From: Phoronis australis
Taxonomy: Eukaryota; Phoronida; Phoronidae
Assembly (NCBI GenBank): GCA_002633005.1
Contig: NMRA01000632.1
Span: forward strand, 1-64,000
Direction: 5' to 3'
Length of the DNA: 64,000 bases
Below are positions 32,857 through 44,940 of this stretch, piece by piece. The translations under genes were made by a program, and so were the position numbers. How positions within the stretch are numbered: the first letter of the stretch is position 1; every line of letters starts with the position of its first letter. Below the pieces are notes generated by a model. The model did no database searches. It was given only the letters and a program-made list of their open reading frames with translations, and was not told the DNA's origin.

Positions 32857-35800
32857 AGAACCGTTGAATAATTCAACATAAATCACACAGTATACCGTGC
32901 TCTATCAAGTAGGCCTACTGAAGGTGCTCTTCATTTAAGTTTTCATCGGGGAATTAAGGTTGGATGAAAACACAGAAGATGACAATATCGATGACAGTTG
33001 TAACACCTTAAAGACATAGTCTCACACCAAAACAACTGCTCTTCAACACAAATAATAACACTTTGTGAATCTGTTGCACAGGGCAGTTCTTGTCCACACA
33101 GCTTGGTTAATTAGAAAAGCCCAGCAGTAATGGGCATATGTGGTTACATAACCGTCTGTGATGTCAGACCAGGGAGACAGCTGCGTATTGCAATGGCTAT
33201 AGGCAGTTAACCCTCCAAAATTTTTGCTTGCTTCATATGATAATTCCTGTCAATTCCATTTGTTGGCATAACTAAATTGTTTTTGCCAACGAGATGTTTT
33301 CATTTTTTCATTTTAAGAGTGAGTAGGAAGGATGTCACCTTTTAATTTAACCACATATATAATTGAAATTTGAGTGGATATGGCAATCTCAATGACAGAA
33401 TTACAAGAACACTTGAAATGGAAGTCTTCTGAACTTGTTTTTTTATAAATTTATTTGTTAATCTATTGAAATAATAATAAACCCAAGGCATCAAGAAATA
33501 TTACCTGAAGATAACAGTGAACATATTATTTCAGGCGTTCATTATGGCAAGCTAATTCTACCGTGCTTTGGTCACTGAGTAACAGAAATCAAAGAACAAC
33601 TCAGAGGACGGTTATGATTTAATCCACAGTTCAAATTAAAATCAAGTGCTTTCAGTCGGAATTTTATATTTGGTTTCTATAGTGAATAACATTCAAAGTA
33701 GTTGAAGATTATATCTACACTACATAAGTCAAAACTGACTCATCTCAATATAGTAAAGTTGATATGTAAGTCAAAATGATCTAATCTTTTACTATAATAA
33801 ATAACTTAGAATGTACAGTACTTTAGAACATTTTATGGATTACAGACGTTATCCAACATCACGACAAATTTACATGATATGAAAGTGGATATGCCTAACT
33901 ATTACCATGGCGACCAGGTATTTCCTTACATTAGAATTTGACAAGCATGATTTGAAAAAATAAGAAGTTGCATGGAAAAAGGATTGGAGGCTGGAAGCTT
34001 CACAATCCAACATGGCCGATTACTCAAATTAAGTCCAACGGGAATTGTGAGCACTTTTATAACTCAATAAGTAACATTTACTTGGCTGAAATCCAATCGA
34101 AAACTATTGAATTGCTCAGAATAGTAGCTATAGATATTTCTCAGTAAATTTCATCGTGAATTATTGGTGAAAATAATTTATACACGGTTTTAAACTCGTA
34201 ACTTATGCCGCTGTTGTCCAATATGGCCGACCTGATCCAAACAAATGACCCAAATTTTGCCACCAAATTTCAATAAATGTGCACTGCTTAACCCGATTTT
34301 GATAATTTTTATTGAGTGGGATGCATTATCTTTCCGATTATATTGGAAGTATTTTTGCAAATTGAAAAAAAAATTGGTTGGACAACCCTACTCTTACTGT
34401 TCATTCAGTCTAGCTACATGTAGCGATCGACTAGACTAAAATTCAATGGAATGCAACAACAGGTAACGAGCATCAAGCTATTCAGCACATCCACCTACAA
34501 ACACTTACCGGTATGTTGCAAAAACTGTAATTCAAAAGAAAAGCAATCCACTAGCTACTTCTAGCACTAATCCTTTCTGACTGTGTCCGTCGATGGTATC
34601 CGCTATTTTGAATGTTAGGTTGTCAGTACTAGCTCAAGGTTCACTAGCTTTTGGAAAGCGACGACATGTACCATTTCGAATACTTTCTAAAAGTTCACTC
34701 ATCCTGGTTTACAACTTAACCCGGATCACAGGCTGTCGTTCTAGAAGCGGTCCATACAAAATATGTTCGCTACATACCATCAAAAACGGCGACGCTCCAC
34801 TCGTGGACTTCACAAAATCTTTTCACGTGCGATGCAGTCTTGGATCATTGGGAAACTTATGCAAAGATTCGCCCGCCCTTGGTGTATTGCCACAGCCTCC
34901 AACTACACAACGGTCAGGCATTCTTCTTCAAATATTTACTCCAGTTTAAATCTAAAAATCCATCTACATTTGAAAAAAGTGATCCTCTTGGCACAGAGCA
35001 ATGGACACTGTGGACTCAGGCTGACTCTGCAATGATTGGATCACCTCTCTTCTAACTACTGTAAAATGTTTATGGCAACACACGAGACCATGTGCATATG
35101 TATCACATTTCAGAGAATTAATGGGCAAAAGTTGCATAATAAACCATTCTAATAAACAGAAAGATTACATTTGTGCCAGATAATCCCAGTACAAACCTAT
35201 GGACAGATTCGGCAGTAATGAGGTCAGGTTTCTGGTGTGATGTGTTTCCGAAGATAGCCGAAGTTGAAAATTTTCTGTTCTCAAAATTTTGTGGGGAAGT
35301 GACCCTACAAAAGGGTGAATATTAAGACTTTGTGATAGAAAGTCCTACATTTATTTCGTATCCACTCACTATGGGTGGGTATCGTAATTTTCCAGTTGTA
35401 CCCCTCACCAAAATATTAGTTGAGTACCCACGGGCTGAGACAACCTTCAATTCATGATATTGTAGGCAGTTGGAGCAAGGATTTTGTGGTTACAGTGGAA
35501 CTGTCCTGCTGTATTTCTAACAAAGTGCCCCTTTAACTGTTTTCAGAAAATGAAACGAGTCTGTGTGGTGGGAGCGGGTATATCTGGATTGTCGACAGCG
35601 GTGAGGATCCAGGAAAAACTAGGGGCTAATGTTGAGGTGACCATTCTGTCGGAGCAGTTCTCTCCTCACACGACCGGGGATGGAGCTGCGGGTATCATTG
35701 AGCTTCATGCTGTAAAGGACACAAGAAGTGAATTGATAAAGTAAGTCTTACCATAACAACTCTTACCATAGCAACCCTTACCATGTCAACCCTTGGTAAA

Positions 35801-35944
35801 TTTCTGATAGTTTACCACACACTTTAATTGGTATTGCCCTTTGTCTTGGAGTTAAGAAAACCCATTGTTACACTGGACTCATTTATGAAGTGTGGGGCTG
35901 ATTCTAGGAACTATCTTGGAAAATACCACATCCATGGACACTCC
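32857..35944. repeat. Second block of the 3.1-3.6-kb duplication
   Basis: It is collinear with 29265-32855 at high identity, shorter through two deletions. Unlike the first block it continues without a gap into the rest of the oxidase gene. Confidence 0.9.
35550..35740 (+). CDS. DDO: Oxidase coding exon 1 (used copy)
   Basis: 191 nt, ends in phase 2 at AA|GTAAGT. It encodes the Rossmann FAD-binding start and [20 protein letters not shown]. It is identical in protein to the duplicate at 32461-32651. Confidence 0.93.
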
Positions 35945-38900
35945 TCAAATTTATCCAACTTTTTTGCTGTCGGATAAGTAGCAGTAAAACTTCACTGGGA
36001 TTGGATGGTCGACTTAATGCAGTCGAGAAAAACTTGAAGGTACAAGCAAATAACACGGGAACCTTCACTGGTGCAAAATGAGGCTAGAGAATTGTGTGAC
36101 TGATGTTGGCAACACGTTGTTGGGAAATAACACGTGACTGTCCTATTACCAGTCTATCATCACTAGGGTGAAAAAGCTTGCATGTGTGATGACCAGCTTA
36201 ATTTCCTTGTACTGGACATTGTTTGCTAGGACTGCACACTTTTCCGTGAGTCACCCACTGCCAGTTGTATTTGTCTACATAATAGGAAAGGGCAAAATTA
36301 TTGATTAATTGGAATTCTGAACTACAGACTTTACAAGAGAGTGTTGCCGCCAAAACTTCTTAGTTCAGCACCACCTGATTTATACGGTAAAATCTCAGCA
36401 ATTTCGGACAAAAAGAATTGCCAAAATTCCCCTTTTCCATTGTTCAAGGTCTTCTAACATTGTTGGTAATTCCCACATTATTTTGAATATTGTTTGGTGA
36501 TAAAGCTGCGGTACAGAACTTGAACATGAACTTGTGTAAACTATTAAATTTTATTTCTCATTTGGAAAATCACAAAGTTAAATACAATTATATTTACATA
36601 CTATAAAATGATGATTGATTAAATTCATGTAGACACTGTTTTACGCAGGTCTTACTTTCTGGAAAGAAGATTTTATTGATAGTATTTTGTACAAAGTTTT
36701 CTTTACAACGTATATCAGGAGATGGCTCAAAGAAACGTTTGACCATTGTCATGAGCTGTACAACAGTGAGCTGAGTCGGGAAGCTGGAGTGTGTTCTACG
36801 TCTGCCTATATGGTGGAGAGGCAGAAAACGGTGAGTATTAAAGTTTCTGTTTGTGCCATGGCATCCTCTGGCTGATCAAAATTCGACCCAAGAGTCAATA
36901 CTTACTACTCGAAATAGTCGTGATTTTTATTAGAAAAAAATTGTTGATAATTTGTTTGTTGAAAATCGGCAAAATTTAGAAGCAAACTTTTCTGGCTACG
37001 GAGTTTCCGCCATAAGTTTGATGAACTCGTTTGCAATTCTTGTTAGGTGTATGCACATTGTATTGAATTTCTGTCTGTCGAGTTCAGTACCATAAGTTTG
37101 GGGGTTTTGTCCACCATGCCTGGTTGTCAGACATTTTTCCATAACCATTGAATTTTTTCTTAAAAAACATTAAAACAAAGCACTGATAAAAATGAGCTAA
37201 CATACTAAGTGTTCAAATGGTAACTTACAACATAATCTCGTGAATCTTATTAGTCTGTTTGAGCCAGTGAGTGACGAATGACAAAGAAATTTTCAGTTAA
37301 TTAACGTATCTCGACAAGAGAGATTGCTAGTAAAAGTCAAAATGAATATTATTTTGAGAAATTGTCAACTTTGGCAAAAGTGCTTTTCAAAATGCACAAG
37401 ATATGCAGCATTTTATTGCCACCTCATATCACTACAGAAACGGTAAAAAACGTAGCAAATAATTAATATGTAAAGAAATGTATTGGTTGATATATATGGG
37501 TTGTGATGTGGTGTACCGTAATACCTCATATATAAGGCTATGGCCCTATATTCGAGAATGGAAGCATATACGATACCAAATGCCTTATAGTCGGGATAAT
37601 AATTGCATTTTAAATTTTTCCAAAATACAGCACAGTGTCATCAAAAATGTATTGCTGATATCCCATGTTAAGTCCTCCAATGACTCACAGCCAGCTGTAA
37701 CCTAATTCATTCTCGACCCGTGCTCCAGTATGTGCGATCTTTGTTCTAGATCATATGATTGGAAGTGAATACGGTAATAACTGATTTTTTTAATTCATCC
37801 AAAACTCAAAACAGCTGACGGGCACTTTGGACCATAGATTGCATCCAATCTCCAAGAACAGTAAAATTATTTCATGCAAGGACTTCTAGTCTTGCAGCAG
37901 TATCCTTTAAAACATGGCACATTCCTTATTATTGTGGGCTTTTTCAGGACCCCCTTTACAGGGATTTTCTCTTCGACTACAGATGGTTACCAAAAGACGA
38001 AGCCCATCGACACTTCCCACAGCTTAGCGATAAAAATGTGTGAGTTGGTGCTAATTGAAAATATAGCAGACTCTTGTTATCTTGTTTTTCCCAATTAATC
38101 CTTTCATACTAAATATAGTATTTTGACCACGTAAAGTATCACACTGTTGAACGTAATCACCACCTAATCTTCGCAAGGACTTCTGGTCATGCAGCAATAT
38201 CCTTTTTCAGCATTATGTCGAGTTGTGACTGGGGTGTAATAAGCACGTTATCATAAGCTTCAAACCGGTTTTCTTTTATGATCAGATCATTGTGTTTGAT
38301 GACTGATGAATGGAAATGAGATGGTGATAGAGCTGCCTATACTGCTTCCCGACAATAGATTGATTTAATGTCTACATAATGTTTGCTCATTGGATCTCGG
38401 ATCGTGGTCAGCCAAGTGTTATGGACCTATTCGTATTCTACACACTTATAGAGCCTAAAAATCACCATGCACGGGGCTTCAAATGTTATGGAATTTTAGC
38501 ATTTATTTCTCTTCAAGAAAGCAGGTGAAATATAAATGTATCAGTTATCAGCGTTTCAAAGTTCCAAATCGGTGAAGATTGGGAAAAGTGATGGAAATAG
38601 TCGAGAATGCAAAATCTGACCAATGAGACGTATCCTGAGTACCAGTATATACCGTATTCGCCGTAATAACCGCCCAGGGTGCTTAGAAAAGTTCGTTTCA
38701 GGGGGGGGCGCTTATTATAACCCAAGGCCGTTAAAATCCGGTCTCCGAAACGGGTGAAATCGGAAGCTAAGATTCATTATATTTACGCTCTGTGACGTAT
38801 CTGTAACCTATGAAAAGACTTTCTACAAGACCGTGGTGTATTGCTATCAAACTTTGCTGCTAAATTACGATCATTTTACAGAAAATTGTGATGAAATCCG

Positions 38901-41900
38901 AGGGCGAAAACTCACCGACTGCCTGCCTCGCAATCGTCGATATGGCGACTTGAATGCTTGAATACAGTTTCGACTAAGATTTTTAAGTTCGCGTGGAGTC
39001 GGGATCACGGCAGGTTTAAGTACAAATATGTGCTAGTACATCGAGCCATGTACATGTATGATCGGCAACATGAGAAAAATGTCTGGACAAACACACATGT
39101 TGTTGTCACATGACGTTTGTTTTGAAGATGTCTATAATTTGATTGGAGGCTACGGTGGCTTATTTACTCACAACTCAGAAATTTCATTCTCTGCTCTTTT
39201 CAGCCATATCTTGCATGTTACGACACTACTCTGTGAATGTCGCATGTATCTCCCGTATCTAATGAAGCTTTTCAAAAGTTCTGGTGGCAAGATAGAACAG
39301 CGAAAAGTTCACTCCTTCAGCGAGGTGAGCCATTGCAAAGAAGAAACCAGTTTAACTAAAAGGTAGTTTTGGGTCATTGAGGTCATGGTCAGCACTTAAT
39401 ATATGATAAAATCTCACAAATTTTGCCGGACAAAAACTATCGCTGGAATTGTTATTTTCTATTTTTAAAAAGTTTCTGACTCAGTCTGTAATTTTAATAA
39501 ATGAACAAAAATTTTAAGAATACTGTTTGTTGAATGTAGGATGTTTCTGCTGTATTATAACGTTGTGTCTATGAGAAGTCCACAAATTCAGTATACTGGA
39601 TTTAAAGATATTTTTAAATCAGACTTTAATAATTTCTTCAAGTGTGCTTGCTCAAACATTTCAGCTAACCGTCTATGATGTGGTCGTCAACTGCACTGGA
39701 ATTGGAGCTGGGCCGTTAACTCATGACTCAACACTACGACCTATGAGAGGTCAGTCATTCAGGGTGAGTTCTCTTGACTTCTAAATTCTGTATTCGTAAG
39801 AAACTTGAAGCTTGAAATCCTAAAATGTATCCGAGGAGCTAGATCAGCATGCCTTGGACAGGCTTAATGTTTCACTAGTCAATGTTCGAGCTTGTTGCAT
39901 TAATCATAATAAAAGCTCCTTGTTTGGTAAAACCAGGTTGGGCTCACCAAGTGGCATTAGAGAAATTCAAAAGATTTCTCCAAATCGATAGTGATCTCGT
40001 TTATAAGAGATGTTTACAGCATGCAAACACAACCACACAAACATTTTCACGAACATGAAATATTGCTAAAATATCTTTTCAAATGTTTTTAGGTGTAATT
40101 TTCTGTGCTATGATGCTTTAACTTCTAACATTGGCTTCTGTCAAAAAACTAATTTTCATTTTAGACGACTTACTAATATTAAAGAGTTGATCTTGACTAA
40201 CTAATTGGTGGTTTCTGCCTTGAAATCATGTTTAATTGGATTGAGCCGTCTGGTGTTGCTAAGTAATGCTAGTTTCAAGCAGCAGAAAAAAGCTAGTTCT
40301 TCCCATGTTGACCAAAAATAACTTCTAATTTGAGTAAGGAGCTTGAGATCAGATGTAGCTTTAAAAATGAATAAAATCAACATTTTTTTACACCATGCAG
40401 GTTTATCTGTACCCTTAAGGTTGGGCAGACCACCGTTTCATGAAACGTTTTTTGCTTGCCTTTGTAGGTGAAGGCTCCTTGGATCAAAAGCAGTATCATG
40501 TTTGGTGACCACTATGTTTTGGCATGGTATGAACATTGATTCCCAGTCATGTTCCTAGGAGCACTGTTCTTACTAATAGAATCATGGTGCTTAAAAGGAT
40601 GTATTTAAAGTTCCACGCTGTCTGAGAAAGACTGGAAAACTAAAATACAAGTTTCATAATTTATCCTCATGAGTGAGACTTAATCTGTGGATTTTTTCAT
40701 TAATACAATATTCATGTATAGTAAAATTGATTTGATTAAAAAATGACACTATAGCTGCAGTTCTTTTTTCTCACTTGCTCATATGCATGGAAAAGTTTTC
40801 ATTGTTCCCTTTGATTGACATCATGGTAGTCCCACGTAATGGAATATATTTTCTAATATTGGCGTTTCAAGAGATATACAAAGAACTGTCTCCTCATGAT
40901 GTAAGCATTTTCCATGAATATGAACAGGTGAGGAAAAAGGTCTGCAACAATGACTGTAGTCATGTTTTAATGAAATCTGTCGGAATAGTGGCTTAGAATA
41001 TTTAAGTCAGTTGTAAACCATCGGTGCCGTTTACTCACAATAGGCCTTTTGAAAGTAATATGAGAGGTCAATGAAAGTAGTGATTTGTGAACCCTGCACG
41101 TAGTCATACAACTGTCTCAGTTTATGGTCCTGGCTAAGAAGGTAATTGTTTTGTTAACCCTTATGTTTTTAAATAGCTAAGCCCCGAATGTGAATTCTTG
41201 ATAACGTTTTAGTGCCACCTAGAAAACTGCCTGGCTACATAAAGTTTAAGTCTCTGCTTTCCATTGCAAAAACTATGTTGTGATTCAAATCACTTAATGA
41301 TCTGAAATTGGTCTCAAATTGTTCCTTCCTCAAATTGGAGGTGATTTCAGGGCTTCCAAAGAATTTAGAGTTTGTTCCTGTTTGACACCAGGCTCCTGAA
41401 GTTGACATGTTGTAGCGTGTCATTTTATGGGCCGAGCATGGTGGCGAGGAATGACGAACTGTCATCTGTTTTCAAACTCCAAAATCACTTAATTTCATCT
41501 ATGTGCGGAACAAGTTGAGACCCAATTTGATAATGGAAAGTGGTTTAAATCAAAAGTTAAATTCTTGGTCGAGCACGAGTTTGTGTGGCCATTTTGAAAA
41601 ACCCAGTTTCATTACACATTTGATACAGGAACAATGACATCACGTTGTCACATGCCAGCTTGCTAGTTGTTGAACAATTTACATGGGTGATGTCATGCTA
41701 CAATGCTGAATAAGTTTTAAAGTTTTATGGTGATAAATTTGATGTTTATGAATATATCAATCTTAATATGGCATGGAAAACATGTTGCAAGCATTTTGAG
41801 TCTTGTCAGTATGCCATCTGTTAGCCACATCACATAACCTAATGAATATAAGTCTGTAAAGACTTTGATATGGTGTTTTATGATCTTTACTTTAGTGTGA

Positions 41901-44482
41901 TTGTTAAATCCCATCCAATGTATTTAGTTGGAGTTTCATTCCACTGCAGTGCCAATAATGTGATGGTCGGTGGCACACACCAGGAAGATGATTGGAGGAC
42001 AGAGCCATGTGACCGGGATGCAGAGTTCATATGGGAAGGTGCTTGCAAACTTGTACCAAGCTTGAAGGTAATTTAAGTAGTAGTTTAATTCGGTACTGAG
42101 TTCATGTACAAGAAGACTATTGTGTTATTCAGTGTTCCTGTGACTAAGCATTGAGTGGCTTTCTCTTCTTTGAAATGACTTGATGTCTTCAGTTTGGAAA
42201 CAGCAAGACAGCAGATCTGGAATTGATACAAATGTGTTTCCATGAAGTCAAAATTGAAGACCCATTTCAATACATACAAATTGCAAGAAGCCACTCACTC
42301 AGATATACTTTCGGACAAAAATAATCATTGTAAAAATTGCCCCTTTTTGATTTTTTCAAGCGCTTATAACATTGTTATGACTACCCACAATTTTTTAAAA
42401 CTTTGTCTGGTGGTACCTGTGGTACAAATCTTGAACATGGAAAACCAATAAATTCAAAAGGGGGCACTTATTCGGGACCATGGTGTTCAATTATCTCCCC
42501 TCTACGTGACAACCTTATCAAGCGTACGGCGGAAAATACTCCAGTTATGCCCGTCATCGACAAAAGTCTGGCAGACCAGGCTGAAACATCTGCTACCATC
42601 TGTCAATTTCAGTCTCTCAGTGATTTCGCTATATTTACCAATAAATGTCATCGAGAGACAATTTGATCAACTGTAGTATTTTCCTGTACATGGCATTAAA
42701 AACACAACTCCTTATACAACACCTTGTGATTTGCCAATATGTAAATGTTGACTGCTTTTGCCAACTCAGTGCCCTCAATATCGGAAACACACATGGAATG
42801 CTGGACAAAAGACTGTTGTGATTGCTTAAAAACTTTCGACTCTTAACCCTATTTTGGTGATTTCAACCAATCCGTGTTCTGTTACCCGCTAACGCATGGA
42901 TCAATGGTATCTCACTTGAGTGATGAAAACAGGATACAAGTGAAACTTGGTAGTCACTGAGTCATAGATAGGATATTATGGTTCTTGGTGGCTGGTCTTT
43001 CCTTACACTTTGTTGTTTAACTCGCCTAAAGTGTTGGTCATGCTTTCCCGTTTGGCAGATTTTGTAACTTTTCAAATTTTGCTCCAAACTTTTGAGGGTT
43101 GTCAAAGGATACAGAACAATAATTTGTTTCTGAGAACTGGATGGGAAAATCATTTTTACTATCTGTTCATATATAATTCCAAAACCTGGTTTGGTATAAT
43201 TTTAACAATAGACCAGATTGATATCTGCATTTTGAAAAACCCTCGTGTTTGTAATACTCAGTAAATGAGGACTGTTGACTTTGTAATGAGCCAGTATGAA
43301 ACATAATTGAAAGAGTCATCGTATGTCTTTAACATGAAACTTGTCGAAAATTAGGAGGGTAATCTGCAGGTCATAAATATTTTGTGGAACGGGTGGCTAG
43401 AAGGCATCGCTCACTGAAGAAGGTCATACACTATATACACCAGCTGTCTAGATGTCGGGGGTCGCACATCCAACGAAATGTTTGTGATGTTTGTCAAAGG
43501 ACTTAGTGAATGTACAATTAATTGCCAGTAGGTTTTAAAAGGTTTTGAGCAATTAAAAATGATGTGTCGTGCCTTACGCAACTTGTCAATTTTTTAATGT
43601 TAACATTGCAACTCACTGCAGAATCAAGAGTGGTGTTGTGCTATTTTGGGATTGTTACCAGAACTGGCATGACATAAGAGTGAATGGTCATGAGTTCATA
43701 TTGACCATATTGCGACTGGTCATGAGTCCATAATAACCATATTGTGATTGACCATGAGTTTGTAATGACGGTATTGTGACTTGTCTTGAGATGAAACTGA
43801 CCATACTGTCACTGGTAATGAGTTTATAATGATCTCACTGTGACTAGTCGTAAGATAATACTGGCTCCACTGTGACTGGTCATGAGATGATAATAATGGC
43901 CACACTGTGACTGGTCATGTTTTAATAGTTGTCCTATTTTGACTTCACACTTCAGCATGGTGTTATTGAACATCAGTGGGCAGGATTGCGACCTTACAGG
44001 CCATTCATTCGAGTTGAAAAAGAACTGATTCAGACTGCACAGAAAAAGTTACCAGTAAGTAATGACATTCATGGATAGTCTACTCATCAGTGCATGCTAC
44101 CTGAGCAGGCAGGAACCAAAAACAACCTTCTCCCCCATTTCCTGTCATCGCCACGGTTTTTAAAGTTTGAAATATAATGTGACTACTTTTCTTAATTTAA
44201 ATTTATTATTTCTAGATAAAATCTTTATCTATCTATCTATGTGAACGCATTAAGGGGTGTTGTGTGCTGCTTTTTTACTTTCTCTGCGGCAACTTCTTCA
44301 GTACAATGACTTAGAGTGAACACAGTCAGTAGTAAAAATACTTTTTATGCTATATGTATTTGTTGCAGGTGATTCACAATTATGGACATGGGGGCGCTGG
44401 AATCAGTCTTCACTGGGGGTGTGCAAATGATGCGTCAGATCTCGTTGCTGAGACTGTCAACAAGCTGTATGCGAAACTATAA
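35550..44482 (+). CDS. DDO: D-amino-acid/D-aspartate oxidase, peroxisomal flavoenzyme (9 coding exons)
   Basis: This FAD enzyme oxidatively deaminates D-amino acids to 2-oxo acids, NH3 and H2O2. Nine exons join in frame to 334 residues, close to DDO/DAO length (about 340). The start codon lies just after a TTTCAG acceptor, and the protein opens [17 protein letters not shown] with the FAD motif G8-A-G10-I-S-G13. Further blocks are [74 protein letters not shown] and [16 protein letters not shown]. Tyr221 and Arg276 align with the substrate-binding Tyr/Arg of the family (DAO Y228/R283; DDO Y223/R278). The C-terminal AKL fits a PTS1 signal. Overall it looks more like DDO, but two DDO pocket residues differ (see findings), so the substrate is uncertain. 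The 5' UTR exon was not located. Confidence 0.92.
36388..36532 (+). repeat. Dispersed repeat family A, copy 2
   Basis: TAAAATCTCAGCAATTTCGG, CTAACATTGTTGGTAATTCC and GGTACAGAACTTGAAC follow the order of copy 1. It lies in oxidase intron 1. Confidence 0.6.
36719..36830 (+). CDS. DDO: Oxidase coding exon 2
   Basis: 112 nt, phase 2 to 0. It encodes [20 protein letters not shown] then [17 protein letters not shown]. Acceptor TATCAG, donor GTGAGT. Confidence 0.93.
37948..38039 (+). CDS. DDO: Oxidase coding exon 3
   Basis: 92 nt, phase 0 to 2. It encodes [20 protein letters not shown] then [10 protein letters not shown], matching the family block before the FTTL strand (MTEAELKKFPQ in DDO). Acceptor TTTTCAG, donor GTGAGT. 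Confidence 0.92.
39204..39324 (+). CDS. DDO: Oxidase coding exon 4
   Basis: 121 nt, phase 2 to 0. It encodes [20 protein letters not shown] and [17 protein letters not shown], matching DDO FTTLKCECPAYLPWL. The acceptor CTTTTCAG sets the true start; a longer open frame to the left is intron read-through. Confidence 0.92.
39665..39763 (+). CDS. DDO: Oxidase coding exon 5
   Basis: 99 nt, phase 0 to 0. It encodes [20 protein letters not shown] then [13 protein letters not shown], the NCTG and R-G-Q motifs that contact FAD. Acceptor ATTTCAG, donor GTGAGT. Confidence 0.94.
40468..40526 (+). CDS. DDO: Oxidase coding exon 6
   Basis: 59 nt, phase 0 to 2. It encodes [19 protein letters not shown], carrying Tyr221. 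Acceptor TTTGTAG, donor GTATGA. Confidence 0.9.
41950..42067 (+). CDS. DDO: Oxidase coding exon 7
   Basis: 118 nt, phase 2 to 0. It encodes [20 protein letters not shown] then [20 protein letters not shown], matching the VTLGGTxQxGDW and CxxLxPSL motifs. Acceptor ACTGCAG, donor GTAATT. Confidence 0.94.
42310..42440 (+). repeat. Dispersed repeat family A, copy 3
   Basis: It begins TTTCGGACAAAAATAATCAT, with ATAACATTGTTATGACTACC and GGTACAAATCTTGAACATGG. It lies in oxidase intron 7. A weaker relative sits at 39409-39545. Confidence 0.55.
42973..43200 (+). repeat. Dispersed repeat family C, copy 1
   Basis: GGTTCTTGGTGGCTGGTCTT, CCCGTTTGGCAGA, ACTTTTGAGGGTTGTCAAAG and AAACCTGGTTTGGTAT recur in the same order at 47775-47970. 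It lies in oxidase intron 7. Confidence 0.7.
43683..43925. repeat. Degenerate ~33-bp tandem repeat in oxidase intron 7
   Basis: About seven diverged units of the form GGTCATGAGTYYATAATGAC + CATATTGTGACT lie about 30 bp before oxidase exon 8. Confidence 0.8.
43956..44054 (+). CDS. DDO: Oxidase coding exon 8
   Basis: 99 nt, phase 0 to 0. It encodes [20 protein letters not shown] then [13 protein letters not shown], with substrate-binding Arg276. Acceptor CTTCAG, donor GTAAGT. Confidence 0.94.
44369..44482 (+). CDS. DDO: Oxidase coding exon 9 (stop codon)
   Basis: 114 nt including TAA. It encodes [20 protein letters not shown] then [17 protein letters not shown], ending in a PTS1-type AKL. Acceptor GTTGCAG. 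Confidence 0.95.
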   Translation: MIHNYGHGGAGISLHWGCANDASDLVAETVNKLYAKL

Positions 44483-44844
44483 ATTGGGCATTCTAGCTAG
44501 TTGTTAGAGCTTTCATCGTCAAAATGATTTTGAGCTTAATTCAGAGGATTTTGATTGCAATAACTATTCCTTCCCGGTGCATTAATCTACCTCAATTATA
44601 AAACACAGTAAGTTGCAGTTGTGTGAACAGGCTATTTGGAAGTGCTCCTGCCTGAATAGTGCAGAGCAATTGTAGCCAAAGATTGTGCCTTTTGCCAAAA
44701 GTTGTCATCCATTATCTCCCACAAAAATTGTGTCAGGTTTAGCAGATGTTTTACAGCGAAACCTTAACTTTCCTTAGTTAGGTCATCTCCGACCCTGCGT
44801 GTTTCCGTTTTTTTCTGCAGAAAGGAATATTTCTTTTTGTGGTT

Positions 44845-44940
44845 GTACTGAATGGACTTTTTATTGGTGGTTGGGCCGAATGGACTCTTTTTATTGGAGG
44901 TTGTACAAAATGGACTCTTTTTATTGGTGGTTGTGTTCAA
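44845..44940. repeat. ~34-bp tandem repeat past the oxidase stop
   Basis: Three units of AATGGACTCTTTTTATTGG + TGGTTGTAC lie about 360 bp after the oxidase stop codon and may be in its 3' UTR. Confidence 0.8.

Noticed and set aside
39058-39366. Reading the whole 102-codon frame as oxidase exon 4
   Set aside because: Only 39204-39324 matches the family and lies between a good acceptor and donor; the rest is intron.
40526-41950. A missing small exon between oxidase exons 6 and 7
   Set aside because: Spacing from Tyr221 to VGGT and to Arg276 equals that in DAO and DDO, so no residues are missing.
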